Of a DNA stretch of 64,000 nucleotides, positions 1-13,400 are shown piece after piece. Source of the DNA: Lanius collurio (taxonomy: Eukaryota > Chordata > Aves > Passeriformes > Laniidae); the NCBI GenBank assembly GCA_020086605.1, contig JACBWW010000016.1, positions 7,310,325 through 7,374,324 on the forward strand, in the 5' to 3' direction. The position numbers were made by a program, and so were the translations under genes. The first letter of the stretch is position 1; every line of letters starts with the position of its first letter. The notes below the pieces were generated by a model, which was given only the letters and a program-made list of their open reading frames with translations, was not told the origin of the DNA and ran no database searches.

Positions 1-1398
1 GAGCGTTTTGTATGAAACCTATCGCAAATTTAGTAGAGAATGGCAGGGCTGGTTCTAATTAAGGTACGGACCTCTCCAATAGAACATTACTGTGTTGTCC
101 GAAGAAACAAATTGTTCACCAAATTTTGAAGATCGTATACAGACATAATTTTATGCTTCAATTACAGGTTGATTTGCCGAAGGCAAAGGGTAGTGCTGCA
201 CATCAAAACCGGGTGAAATCCTGTGCCCGCACAAGTTGGCAGCAGAATTTGAATGGAAACCTCTCCCACGAATTACAATTGTAAACTGTGACAGAAAAAC
301 ACACTAGTAATAATGGTAAGTGTAAGAGCAGGCACATGTTCAATAAGACATTCTTTAGAAGTATGCTTTAGGTGAATGCGCTTTGTTAACACCAAACAGA
401 AGGGGGCTCTGAGCGCTCCAAAAGAGTTTACTGCAAGATCTGGAAACCTGAACCCAAAAATGGCCTGTGGTATTTCAGCGACCACTCTGATGGACCTACT
501 TGCAGATGTATGCATCACTCATGAAATTAAACTTTCAGAGACAGGAGGTATAACACGTTAGACTAAATACTTGAAAAAAGGAGTCAAGATGTTATGAGTT
601 TTATGAATTTAATTAATTTTCTATTCCTTCTATGGAAAAAGGCTTTATTTTTCAGCAGATTTTAGTTTATCAGCCTAATCTGGGGTACATTTGCCTCATA
701 TGCTTCTCTACAGAATTCTGGGTATTTGCAGTTGGTTAAATGGAGTTCATAATGTCTTTACTTTGAGCTGTTTCCCTTTTCTAATGAATAAGCTTTAATT
801 AACCAAAAAAAATTTCAGTTCTGTGGAAGTTTTTTGGGATTTTTTTTTTTTTTTTTTTTGCTTTGCAATCTCCATTTTGAATTTGCATTTGATTACAAAA
901 GACTAAAACAATACTCTTGACACTACTTCAGCATCTTTTCTTCTGTCCCCTGGAGAACTGCTTACCAGATGTTTACATTAACCTTGTTTTATGCGATGAT
1001 TACCAGGCACAATTTTCAGTTTGCATATACAAGAATTTATTTCACCTTGTCCGCTTTGGTTAATAACCAAATATTTTTTAAGTATTCATTTGTCACACCA
1101 ATCATTTCAGGTAGGTGTTCATTGCATTCCCTATTGGAAATAAAAATAAATCATATAGGTAGGGTACAATACGCTCTCTTAAAATGATGCCTAAAACACT
1201 GATACAACTAATGATATCTACTAATGACTAAAACCAGAGGCAAACTAATGAGAGACATGACATACCAGCTAGACATGCAACATAACAGCCAAGTAGTATC
1301 TGCCAATTTGACTTAAGGGTATTTTTTTTCTTACATTCAATAATCTAATAATATGGAATAAAATCCGTGTTTAAGATGTCAAGTAACTCTTCAGGAGT
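1..1398. other. 3' UTR and downstream flank, no gene seen
   Basis: Contains the probable 3' UTR of the minus-strand gene (about 1040-1398), a poly-T run at 841-859 and AT-rich sequence. The stretch 180-290 has more CpG than its surroundings and may be an old repeat, but I cannot name it. No ORF here has coding character. Confidence 0.5.
1036..1041 (-). terminator. Candidate polyadenylation signal AATAAA
   Basis: Minus-strand AATAAA about 360 nt after the stop codon of the Reeler gene. A second AATAAA lies at 644-649. Which is used cannot be decided from sequence alone. Confidence 0.35.
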
Positions 1399-1497
1399 TC
1401 ATAAAGACCATTTTGACACAGCAGCAGAGAGAGCAAAGGCACTCAAGACACTGAATAACATCAGGAGCTGGGGAGTGGAGTGTTTCCCAGCAGAGCT
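1399..1497 (-). CDS. Exon 63: terminal exon, C-terminal membrane-anchor signal and stop
   Basis: Acceptor tttttttacag precedes AGC TCT GCT GGG. The 32 codons start [10 protein letters not shown], continue with the hydrophobic [17 protein letters not shown], and finish SKWSL followed by TGA. Small residues (candidate omega sites), a short polar spacer, a 17-residue hydrophobic segment and an immediate end fit a GPI-attachment signal. The five residues after the hydrophobic stretch leave a very short-tailed transmembrane anchor possible. Phase 0 at the acceptor matches every upstream cassette, which is good evidence that this is the true end of the gene. Confidence 0.78.
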   Translation of the reverse strand, partial: SSAGKHSTPQLLMLFSVLSAFALSAAVSKWSL

Positions 1498-4400
1498 CTG
1501 TAAAAAAAAGAGAGAAATCTGATAATCTCATTCCTAATTAGTTCTCTTTCTCACTATTATAAAAGTGTAGATATAAAAAAAAATATCTTTTTCTATTAGC
1601 CCCTTCTATTATGTAGACAGTTCTGATGTGAAAAGATCACGTTTTTCAGTGATAATCATGGTCAAAAGTATAAAGCACCTGTGTGGTCCCACTTATCTTC
1701 ATTTTTGTTAAGACTGTTTCATTTATTATGTTGCACATGTGTTCTCAAACGTTTATTCAGATGTAGGAAATTTGACAGATTTCAGTTTTCTGTGACATGT
1801 ATAGGAAGAAACCAGTAGAAACTACAAAGAGGAAAAGTTCTTACCGCTTGACTGCCACCTGAGTAAGGTGATTGCTGAAAACAAACAAACAAATACATTT
1901 ATAGAGGTGTTACCAGACAATGGTTTTGAACAGGTTTTTTTTTTTTTTCTATGATCAACATTTTAATATCTTAACCCACAGCATGGTTTTAAGTTGGTCA
2001 AGATGAAAGTTGAACTAATATTAATACAGAATGTTCTCTTCAGACCAATTTGTCCCAAAATTGCTCTTTCCCCCACCCAGGTTCTTTGTTTACCAAGCAA
2101 AGAAGATGAAAGTGCTGAGATGAAAGTATTCTTACCGGTTTCCCAGAGTAAGTGCTTCCTGAGCCAGAGCCACCCTGTGAAATAATTATGAACCATTTAA
2201 TTTTGTCATGCAAGACTGCAGTGAACAGCGTCCAAAGAGCACACAGCAGCTTGAAAATGCCCTGGATATTAGTGGGTCTGATAGTGATTTTGATTTTACC
2301 ATTTTCACTGCACTTTTCCCCCTACTTTAATTGAATGTCTCAAGTAAGCACAGCTATGTCGTTTTTATTGCAGGAAGTTTCAGAGTAATGGGTCAAATCC
2401 GTGTGTCTTGTCTGAACTACAGAGTTGGAAACTGAAACAATTGCCCCAATATTTAAATGCATCATTCTTATGTGAATGACCTGAGCATGTTCCTATTAGT
2501 AAGTAACAGAACATACCAAAACTGTGCTATGGGAGGAATAAATGCTACCTCACCCTAAGGTTCAAGTTTGAACAGAATATACCAGTTTTTATTGGTGATT
2601 TTTCTCAGATATTTACCATTGTAACATAATTTTAAATTCACCTTCGTTATTGTTACCTGTCTTAAAACCCAATATCCTAACTTGGTTGCAGAATACTAAA
2701 AGAAGAGTATCCTTACTGGCTTTCCTTGATGACTGCCTCCTGAGGAAGAGGAACCCTGGAAAAAGATATCTGTTTATGACTCTATGTCTATTTGTGCTTA
2801 AATATTCTTGCTATCTGGAATAAAAGACCACAGAAGAATGAACACTGTTTTGTATCCAGTTATCCAAAAATCCCAGGCCAAACCTTATCTGAAATACAAA
2901 TATTTAATATCTAAGTATTCTTTCAAAATGTTGTATTGGAAAATTTAATACAAAATTCTCAAGAAGAAAGAACTGCTTCGTAGTTGTGTTTAATATATGG
3001 AATGGAAAAAATAACAAGGTCCAGTTAAACAATAGTTCACCTGGCATCAGTCTATGGTTACATTTGGGGAATAAAAGGACACCACCATCAATAAAAAGGC
3101 AAATGTTAAGAGTCCTTTACTCTACAGCCCCTACTTAAAGAAAACTCTAATAAGGTACTTGAAAATAAAAGTGGATACAGAAAAATTAGATGTTCTGAAA
3201 GCATCTTATTCAGTTTTCTGGTGAAGTGGCTCTGCTTACTTGAACGGCATTGCCAACAGAAAATGTTACAAGCATTAAGTCTTTAAGAAATGTCATCAAA
3301 TAGGTACAGAAAATGTCTCAACTTTAAGATTCATGTATTAGAAAATGTAACATTTATAGCCACTTTTTAATAAAAAGTACATCTTATTTTCTGTAAGAGA
3401 TAAGCTAAAACATTTGTATCTCCTGTCACTGAATGACAAGAGCAAGGTCCAAATTGCATAGTAAAAGTAGTAGTCTGGAATGGTAGAAGTTGAAAATATG
3501 CATGGTTAAATGGCAACTATTATTTCCTTTGAAAGGAAAGTGTTTTATTCAAAGCAAGACAGAAATACCTGAGACAAATGCATCCAAAATGAATGAAAAA
3601 CTGAGCTCTGAGCACGGAGTGTATGATTATTATGAATTTAAATAGAAATAGCTGTTCAGAAGTTCCTTACACACACACAGTCATACACAAATAAAAATCC
3701 AGTGGTCTCTTTCTGTGATTGCTAGTAGTTCAGCCACATAGTAAAGTGCTGTCTCAAAACTATGAACTGTGTGAAAATAAATATTGTGTTTGCATGTGTT
3801 GAGAATATCCCAGATAAGTAAATCATGTGACACTCTTTGCATATTAAAGTAATTCTCAGAAAACTGTCTAGTCCATAACTAACTAGATATGTTTTGGTTT
3901 TTTTTTTAATGAGTGTATAAGAAAAAAGAAAGGTAAATTTGATTGTTTTGTACTTACTGGTTTACCATGTGGTCTGCCTCCAGAAGGATATGAGCCCTGT
4001 GAGAAGTCAATCAAACTTGTATTAGTTGAATGAAAGATCTTCTATCACTGTCTTGAGACAATTTCTGTAGTACTTAGGACAAGCTTATTTGGGTGTTCTT
4101 TGAACCAAAAAAAAGGTAAATGGGGTACCTAAAATATACCCTCTGTACTACACACCACAACAATGGCAATTTCAATCAAGAAAGCAGTGTTATGAAATAG
4201 AACCTGGCAACTACAGTATGTCCAATTAATGTTTTACACACAGCAGTAACTCTACTCTAGAGTAATTTTAACCAAATCTTTTATTCACCTTACTGAAACT
4301 ACTTCGATCTGTATTACCTCCACTGTTTAAACTTATTAAAAGGGCCAAATAAATGCATCTTTCAGCATTTAGTAACTGACCTGATCTAGAATGTATGCTA

Positions 4401-7400
4401 GGGAAGAGTTAGGAGTGATGGGATGGAAAGAGAATATACTCACCTGCCCACCATACTGGCTGCTTCCTGAGGGATAAGATCCCTATTAAAAAAAAAATCA
4501 CACAAAATTAACAGCAGGTACTTTTTTTCTGTGCAGAATAAAACATCAGAGGACTTTTGACAGGAGATCTCAGTAATAATCTGGAAAGTATATTAATCTA
4601 AAAAGATGCAGTGAAAAACTTCTGACTTAATGTCTCTAAGTTTGTCAACAGCTGAAAGTAGTAAATTGGGCAAACAGGCACAAAACACTTGCTAGAACTG
4701 TTGTGTTACATAAATAAATGGATCACAAGTGTCTTACATATGGCTCTATTAAAGAGAAAAAATAATCGACTTCATTTGTGATTTTTTTTGCTATTTCAGA
4801 TGTGTTCAGAGAGCATCATGTGTATTATTGCAAAAACATTGTTATTATTACCAAAGAGGTAGTTTGGGAAAAAAACTGATTTCCAGCTGTTAAAAATCCT
4901 CTCTGTTCTACATAAGATTATCTTTTTAACAGAGTGATACTGGACTTCAATGCTTGCCAGTGGAGTAAAAGGAAATTAATTTTTTTAGTATGGTAGTGTG
5001 AGACATTGCAAGCATAGAAATACTAATAAAAAATAAGCTCCATCTTATGAATTAGTCATCCATTTCCTCTGTCAGCTATTTGCTCTAGTAACATTTCTGA
5101 ATCAGTGGCAGTCTGCATATGGCACATGCTTTACAGGAAGAGACTTGAGTTGAAGCTGAAGAAAAAAGTAGTGGTATTGTCTGCAACACACCACAATTTA
5201 TATTTTTAAAGCAGTATCTACTGCTATATTTTGTCCCAAATTTTTCAAGTATTTCATGTAAACATAAAAAGGATTAATTAAAATAATCACTTGAGATAAG
5301 AGGCATTCTGATGTATATCAGCTGGAATTATGATCTATGGAATTTCTTTACATGGAAATTTGTTTGTGCTACTCCATTTCAGCTACTGAGCAACAGTCCC
5401 TGTTTTCAAATATTTATTAAAAGCCAAATGACTCTAAAAACCTATCAGTAATTGCACTGCATGATATCTTTCATTTAATAAATTGCAAGCAGAAAGATCT
5501 TGAAAACAAGGAAAAGCAGCTTGCCTGTCCACCGTACTGATTGCTTCCAGAATATGAGCCCTGTAAAAAGAATGCAAAATTTTTAGAAATACTTTTTTTT
5601 AATAGCATCAAAAATTTTAAATGGCAAAAAGAAAAAAATAAAATCCTGGACTTCATATAAATGATACTCATGACACTGATAGTAAGTAAGAAAGCTTCTG
5701 TAATTACAAAGTAAAATTTTGGCTCTTGTATATAGAAGGATATAACTGAAATGTCAAGAGTGATTGAATGAAAGCCCCAAGCACTCTCTGGAATTATTGT
5801 ACCTATCTCTGTGACTAAATGAACTCAACATTCAGTGGTTTCTGGGCAAATATGACACCTGAGCCATGTTTATTCCTGAGGAACTAATCTGTGTAAATGT
5901 TAGAGACAAACTGCCTACCTGTCCACCATGGTAATTGGTTCCTGCGAAAGAGCCCTGTATTCAACAGAAACAGCAATGTTTACTCTGTATTAACTTCAAT
6001 GTCACAAGAGGAATCTATTGACCTATGGCAATGATCAAGACTTTTACACTGAGGACTACTATTCTGATTCATCTTGACTTATATGTCAAGTAATATATAT
6101 GTGTATATACATAATGTATATATAAATGATTATTGTTATTATATAATTTCTATTTATATAAATTCTAATTTATATGTTGTTTTCAGCACTTTGATTCTCA
6201 GAATTGGCATATATTCCATGAGTTGTATACTTGGGCATGTCATTTTGCTTGATTACACAGACCAAGAAAGAGAAGTAGTCATCCAAGCAATTTTGACTAT
6301 ACTAAAAAACAGGTGACTGAACCCTCCTTTGGAGGTAAATTAACTAGATCTCAGCAAAACGGTGGGGAGATTTTGTATGTTTGGGGGTTTTTGCTTGTTT
6401 GTTTGTTTTTTTTCCCCAGGAATTTACAAAGAAATAGGAAATATACTAATTAGACAGAAAAATGGAAATAGCTTTAACTTTTCCAAATATGTTGCTCTGC
6501 TCCATTCTGAAAGCACTTGGAGCCAAGATTTTAGATCTAAGTTTCACTAGCTCAGTCATACTGTTAATAACTATGATGAGAGCAAACTCCAAAATCCAAC
6601 AGGTCTGCTATGAGACATTTGGGAAACAGATTCTTAAAAAAGTCCCAGGCCTCTCTTACAAACTGAGTAGCTAGTTTTGAATACAATACTATGGTTGCAA
6701 GTCACTTAATATTTTTGTCTTTAGCAGATTCAAAATTGCTCATTTTAGCATGATGTGGAAAAAGCTTTCATGATACACAGAACTTCACAGACAGAATTAC
6801 TTCAAGAGATGTAGTTCCTTGGGAATTTTCCGGTATGTGTGCATACTATGAGAAATATATAAAGACAAAGGATACTTACTGAACCTCCACCGGGGCACAC
6901 ACACCCACCCTGTACAAAACACAACCAAACTTACTTTCCTGGATCTATGATTGGAATAGGCCTCTGAATTAGTTAAAACTCACATTCTGCTACTGTAAGA
7001 AAATGGACTATAAAGCACTGCTCATAAACTTATCAAGCTCCACTTAAGAAGGTAGTTTCTTTCTCTCTCTGCTGCCCTTTTAAGCTAGCTGTACACTTAC
7101 TGATCAAGTTTTAAAATAGACTCTTCTAATTTCTCATTTAAAATTTACAGTAAAACCTACTCACCAAAAGGATGAGTAAAAAATTCTGAATAATACAGAT
7201 TTTATTTTTTTTCCCTTGAGGAGATCAGAGCACCTAGAGTTCTGCCAGGGGAGTGGTCACAGCACCAAGCCTGTCAGAATTCAAGAAGCATTTGGACAAT
7301 GCTCTCAGACACACAGTGTCATTCTTGGGTGTCCTGCGTAGGGCCAGGAGCTGGACAGGATCCTGATGGGTTCCTTCCAACTCAGCCTACTCTATGATTC

Positions 7401-10400
7401 TATGAATACATACAGTGCTCTTTAGATGACTTCCAGTGGAAGCCTATTAGGTAACTTCTACTCTGATAAAGCTTAGTAGGAGGGCGCCAGGGGCTCATTA
7501 TATGGTGTCTCACTTTCCACATTCAATCTGGATTAAATGTGTAATGGGAAACAGTTCTCATGAAGGAAAGTTATACAAAGTAATTTGTGAGTATATGACA
7601 CTAGCAGAACTGAACAGCAGAGAGGAAAAAAAGCTTACCTGTCCACCAGACTGTCTGACTCCTGAAGAAAAGCCCTGGAAAAAATGAGTAACTTAATTAC
7701 TTCTGTGTTACTGGGTAGCACTTTCACTTGGTCTCTGCTGTTCTCAGTCTTTCGAATTGCTTGCATTTAAACATAACACAAAAAATTGGCTTCTTAAATC
7801 ATGATATACTGAAGAAACATTTCCATGCCACAGACCCCTGTATCATTTGCTCTTAACATGATCTGAAATACCAGACAGACTCATACTCAGCAATCCTCAG
7901 TCAGTCTGGCTTAAAGCTATTCTATCTTAGAATGTTCCTTTTTTGCAAAAAATACAGGTCTGTTTTCCTGATGAACTGTGTACCCTAACTGCAAATACCA
8001 TGAAAGTAGAAGTTTTACCTGTCCACTATACTGGCTGCTTCCTGAAGAAGCTATACCCTAAAGAAATGAAAAAGCATTTATATTTGTTGCAGATTCTTTA
8101 ACTTATGACCTGTCACAGAAAAACACACTTTTATTTGTCTTCCATGGATTTAAGTGCCCCAGGGCCACGAACATTTACTTTATAACAACATTGAAATCCA
8201 CAGGCCTATACAGTGGCTGCAGTTTAAACAGAGCAATGACTTGAATCAAAGTCAGCTTCAGGCAGGTGTGAGTAGTGCCGCTGCCCTATTTTACAGCAGC
8301 CTTCTGTGTTTTGCTTATGTGAGTGGGCTGACATAGCAGAAAGTCAGAAAATAATCTATTCTGCCTAAACACTGTTTCGGTGTAAGACATCCCTGCAAAA
8401 AATATTCTGGTTTTCACAACCTCCCCCCCCCCCCAAAATGATGAACAATGGAAAAAACAACTCACAAACAGAAAAACAATTCTCACCTGTCCTCCGTAAT
8501 GGCTGCCACCTGGTAAAGATGGACCCTGAAGCAAAGGTGCCAATTATTTCTCAAATCAAAAAGCTTCTTTAAGAGCTTTTTAAAGAAACACTATTTTTGC
8601 CGCTTTTGCACAATGACAAACTCCCGGAAGATAAAGACTCGGCCTATTGCTCTGCGTGTCCCTCCACACCAGAGGCTGCACCTCCAGGCAGCACCAGGAA
8701 CCCTGTCCCTCCTCTGTCATTTCACAGGGGCATGGAGCACCTCTTAGCAGCTCCTCACCTTCTCCCCTCTTCCAATTCGAAACCATACAGCTTCTCAGAC
8801 ACCAACTCTGATTCTGCATTTTGCTGATGGAAATGAGGTAGAGGAGGGATAAATCTGCTTCCAGCCACTCCTTACTCTTAGAGCTAAGAAACCTTAACAA
8901 CAGCAGGGCAGGTTGGAGGGTAGAACAAGATCAGAACTGCATTTAATACAACAGAAGCAGCAGATCTACATAGCTTTTGTATTGCCTCAGATCATACATC
9001 TTTAGATACCTATCTATTATCAGATAAACAGAGTTTTCACGAAATATTTTTTCGGTCAATACAGAAGTAGCAAGTTTTGATGTAGAAACTGTGTTAAAAT
9101 AAGAACTGCAGAGGAAGAGATTCTCACCTGTCCTCCATAATGGCTTCCTCCTGAAGAAGGTGACCCCTGAACAAAAAAGAATTAAATTATCTCTATATCC
9201 ATGTCATAGTACTCCTTTAAACCATATTCCATATGAAGGAGTAGCCAGTTTCTTTCCCTGCAGAACTGTGAGTGGACTGAACCAGACTGTGCCAAAATGG
9301 GTGAAACTCATCTGCATTTACCATGATGCATCAGAAATTCCATCTTAAAAACTCTTCTGTGGCTTGGTATCCCATACAATTATAACCACTATATACTTAG
9401 CAACAAATTGGATAAAAAATGGACAGAAACACCCATACTAGAACCCACTCTCCTTAAAATGTTCTTTTACACAGAGAACTACCAAATTCTTTGATAAAGT
9501 AGCAAGAGAAGAATACAAGGAAATACAAGGGAAAAATACTTGCCTGTCCACCATATTGGCTGCCCCCTGAGGAAGGTGAACCCTAAAAATAAACAAAAAG
9601 TGGAAACTGAAACTTTTTTATACCTATTTCATAGACTCAGAATCATTTCCTGAGGCTTTGAAAATTCTGGTTAGTTTAATTAAGTACTGATTAATTTCAG
9701 AGAGACATGATGTCTAGCCCTGCAAATTTCAGGAGTCAATTAAGTCAACCATGTATTTCACATTCTATTTTTAATTAGTCTTGGATAATTATCTTAATCT
9801 GAACTTATTTTGTTTAATCACAGTAGCATCCAAACACTACAGAGTAAGATTTACTGAAAAGATTTTAGATTAAATTAAAACTAAGATAGACAGTAAGGTG
9901 GACAATAAATAAACTACAAAAATGGGGACTATTAATGCTTACTTGTCCACCATACTGGCTGCCTCCATAAGAAGATGATTCCTGGAAAAAAATTGATAAT
10001 TAGTAATTTCTTAATATCCAATTAGTGAAAAGAAGTGGCAAAGACATCTATATTTTGTTATTTGAATGTTTGTGTGTAATTACCCCAGAATAAACTCTGT
10101 GGTTTTTGTCTTTCTTGAATTCACAACATTATTTTAAGGTATAGACCACTGTCAAATTTCTTGATACATTAAATTGAGGTCCTTCGTATGAGTCAAATAT
10201 TTATAAAACAAATATATAATATAAAATATTAAAATTAAGAGCTTACATGTCCTCCATACTGGCTAGCTCCAGAGGAATATGAATCCTGTAAAGAATACCA
10301 GATGAGTGAATTACCTGCAGTAGGATTTCCTTAAATCAAAACATGACTCTGCCAGGACAACAGGAGCAAGAGAGCAAGGTAAGAGTGAAGACAGGTGAGC

Positions 10401-13400
10401 AGGACTTTCAGAATGCTTTAATAACTAGAATTTAAGTTGGGCAAGGTAAACTGGGAAAGTACCCGAGATCCTTAGCAAGAGTGGAAGGCAAAGACCCAGT
10501 GCTTTGTTTATGTGACATGTTGGAAAGCTTAAAGTGCCATTCTTTTCAGTTCTTTCTCTGCTCATTTCTGGAGAATGGCTTTTGATTTTTTATTTGGAAA
10601 GCTGAATGCTGGGCCAGAGCTAGCAGTGAAATATTGGCTACCAACAGGATTCTGAAAACCAAATTAAGAAAATTTACTGATACCTCATACAACAGGAGGT
10701 CTCTTTAAAGAGGGAAGAGTGGATTTGTTTTTCTTCATAGTGGAATTAGATTAGATAGGAATAAAAAATGATGCATTTTGATTCATTTTTTCCCCATGCA
10801 TATTTATTTTGTGAGCTTCATTTTGCAAATTTCTTAAAACAAGGGAAGTATTTGCTAAAAACCCCATTGTTGTAATTTTTAGTCCATATCTAACCCACTG
10901 ATGAATTTCATTCACTGAGCTTTTGCTCTTTTTACCTAATTCCCATACAAAAACTGAATTTAATTGAGTGAATGAATAACCACAGTTATTGGAAGTGACA
11001 AACTGTCTCTCCTTTTGGAATGAGCTCTTACTTGGCTATTGTACTGGCTGCCTCCAGAAGCAGATGTGTCCTGGGGAAAAAAACAAACACCAAAACAACC
11101 AGTTATTTTGGTCTAAAAGAAGTATTTTGAAGCGAAACTTGTCAAAAGATAGTAGTACATAAATACTAATACTAAACTTTCTTGCAGTAAATGATCTAAG
11201 AGGAGTAAAATCACATAAATCATTGTCCTTGGGGGATATTTTTACATGATTCCAAGGAAGCCAATGGAATTGGCTCCCAAAGTAAATATTTATACTGGTA
11301 TCTACCTGTGTTTGTGACAATATTTTTAATTGTAAGACTTCTCTTTGAATGAAAACTGTTACAAATGCAAAGAGAAACTGGGAGTGCTGCATGAATGTCC
11401 TGTGTGTATTTTTTAGTTACAATTTCAAATAATATCCTATGTGTGTTTTAATTGAAAATAAATAAGGTTATTTTCACAACTGTATGACTTCTGTTAAGCA
11501 CTGACTCTTTTTATCCTCTCTGTCCATTATATTGATAAAGCAAACAGAGGACACACTTAAAAGCTAATGAACATTGCTTACATTTGCAGAGGAATCACTT
11601 CTGACTAAAGTAGGGGATCCACCCTAGAAAGGAAAAAAAGAAAAGGAAAATTGGCCTCTGTCTTTGATCGTGAACTAGAAATGAAACAAAACCTTAGAAT
11701 GTCTGTTCTATGGCATTTCAAAGGAAGAATATCCCAGCCTGAAATAAATTACACTTACTTATTTTTATTAATTTGCCAAGAGAGAAAAAACCCTTTTCTT
11801 GGCCCAGAAGATCCTAAATCATGAAGTATCATATTATATCTACCCATAACTCATTGTCTAGGAAATAAGTGTATTACCCAAGGTGCAGGAATGTCTTTTA
11901 CATGCTACGTATTGATGGACCACATATGATCTGCTTTAGAAAGCAGAGATTACTCTATTTCATAGTCCTTAAATAATTTCATATGGACTTAAAAGCACAA
12001 GTGAGAAGTAACTCAGTTTTTGTTTTAGATTTGCTAAATATTGATTTTTGATACAAATATTTGACTTAGTATTATTTTAGCTTCCTTCCATGACAGATCT
12101 TTTGTCAGTCAATTCTGCTATTTAATGCAGTCTTTTGGGGGTTTTTTTTGAGAAGAGGTACACATCTCTGTAAGTACTGTATGGTAAATGACATCACTGC
12201 TTAGAGAATGCAACTCACTTGGCTTTGGGGCTTCCTGGCTTTTATAGGAAATAATGCAGCCAGCAGCACTAGGGAAGTGACTGTCCCCCTGCATTGAGGG
12301 GGGACTGATGAGGCTGCCACCTTGAATCCTCTGTTCACTTTTAGGCCCCTCACTACAAGAAGGACATTGAGGTGTGGGATCGTGTCCAAAAATGGCAGCT
12401 GAGCTGGTGAAGGGTCTGGAGCACAAGCTTTGTGAGGAGCAGCTGAAGGTGCTGGGGTTGTTTAGCCTGGACAAAAGGAGGCTCAGGGGGGACCATATTG
12501 CTCTCTACAACTCCCTGAAAGGAGCCATAGCCAGGTGGGGGTTGGTCCCTTCTTTCAAGTAACAAGCAATAAAATAAGAGGAAAAGGCCTCAACTGCTCC
12601 AAGGGAGGCTTAGATTGGATTTTAGGAAACAATTTCTTCACTGAAAGGATTATCAAGCACTGAACAGGCTGCTGGGGAAGGGGCTGAATCACCACCCCCA
12701 GAGGCATTTAAAAGACATGTACATGTGGCACTTAGGGACATGGTTTAGTGGTGACCTTGGCAGTGCTGAGTTAATGGACTCGAGGCATTTTCCAACCTAA
12801 ATGATTCAATAATTCTGTAACACTGAATCTTGGCATAATGAGAAATAACTCCTGCCATATCAGAAACATCTAAGTCACCAAAGGAACAATGAATATAAAA
12901 TTATGAATATATTCAAACAAGTAAGTTGGAAAAAAATAGGATCTCACATAATTTTCCAGCTAAATAGTTTAGAAAAGAAAATGTATAATGAGCACTTACA
13001 GAACTTCCCCCGGAACAATCACATCCACCCTGTAAAGAATGCAGAAATTATTTAAGAAATCAAGAGCACAGGACTAAAATGGGTTCTAGTTACAACTCAA
13101 ATTACTTCTACCATCCCAGGCACACAAACCATAAAGCTACATTCTTAACTGTCCAACTTCTAGAACTGAGTCTATTTCATCCAATGCTACTATTCCTGCA
13201 GTTATTGTTCTGAAAGGGCAACATACTGCTAATATTTTTATCTTTGCATTTTCTTACTTACAATTTTTATGATGTTAAAAACATTACTTATCAAAAGGAT
13301 GAGTAAAAAATTCTGAGTAGTACTACAGAAAGCAATTTTTTTCATAAAAAAGCCAGAGTATCGAGAGTACATACAGTAATGTTTAATATTACAGATGATA

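Noticed and set aside
3569..3607. 39-nt segment with acceptor gtgctcag and donor CAG|gtattt encoding [13 protein letters not shown]
   Set aside because: Composition unlike any cassette, weak donor. An AG at a cassette-like distance from a chance donor is common, so this is probably coincidence.
8580..8900. Opposed ORFs of 76 and 106 residues in an intron
   Set aside because: No splice sites in a usable phase and no domain; a slightly GC-richer intron stretch.
12118..12565. Overlapping ORFs of 62-118 residues on both strands
   Set aside because: They lie within or beside the CR1 fragment.
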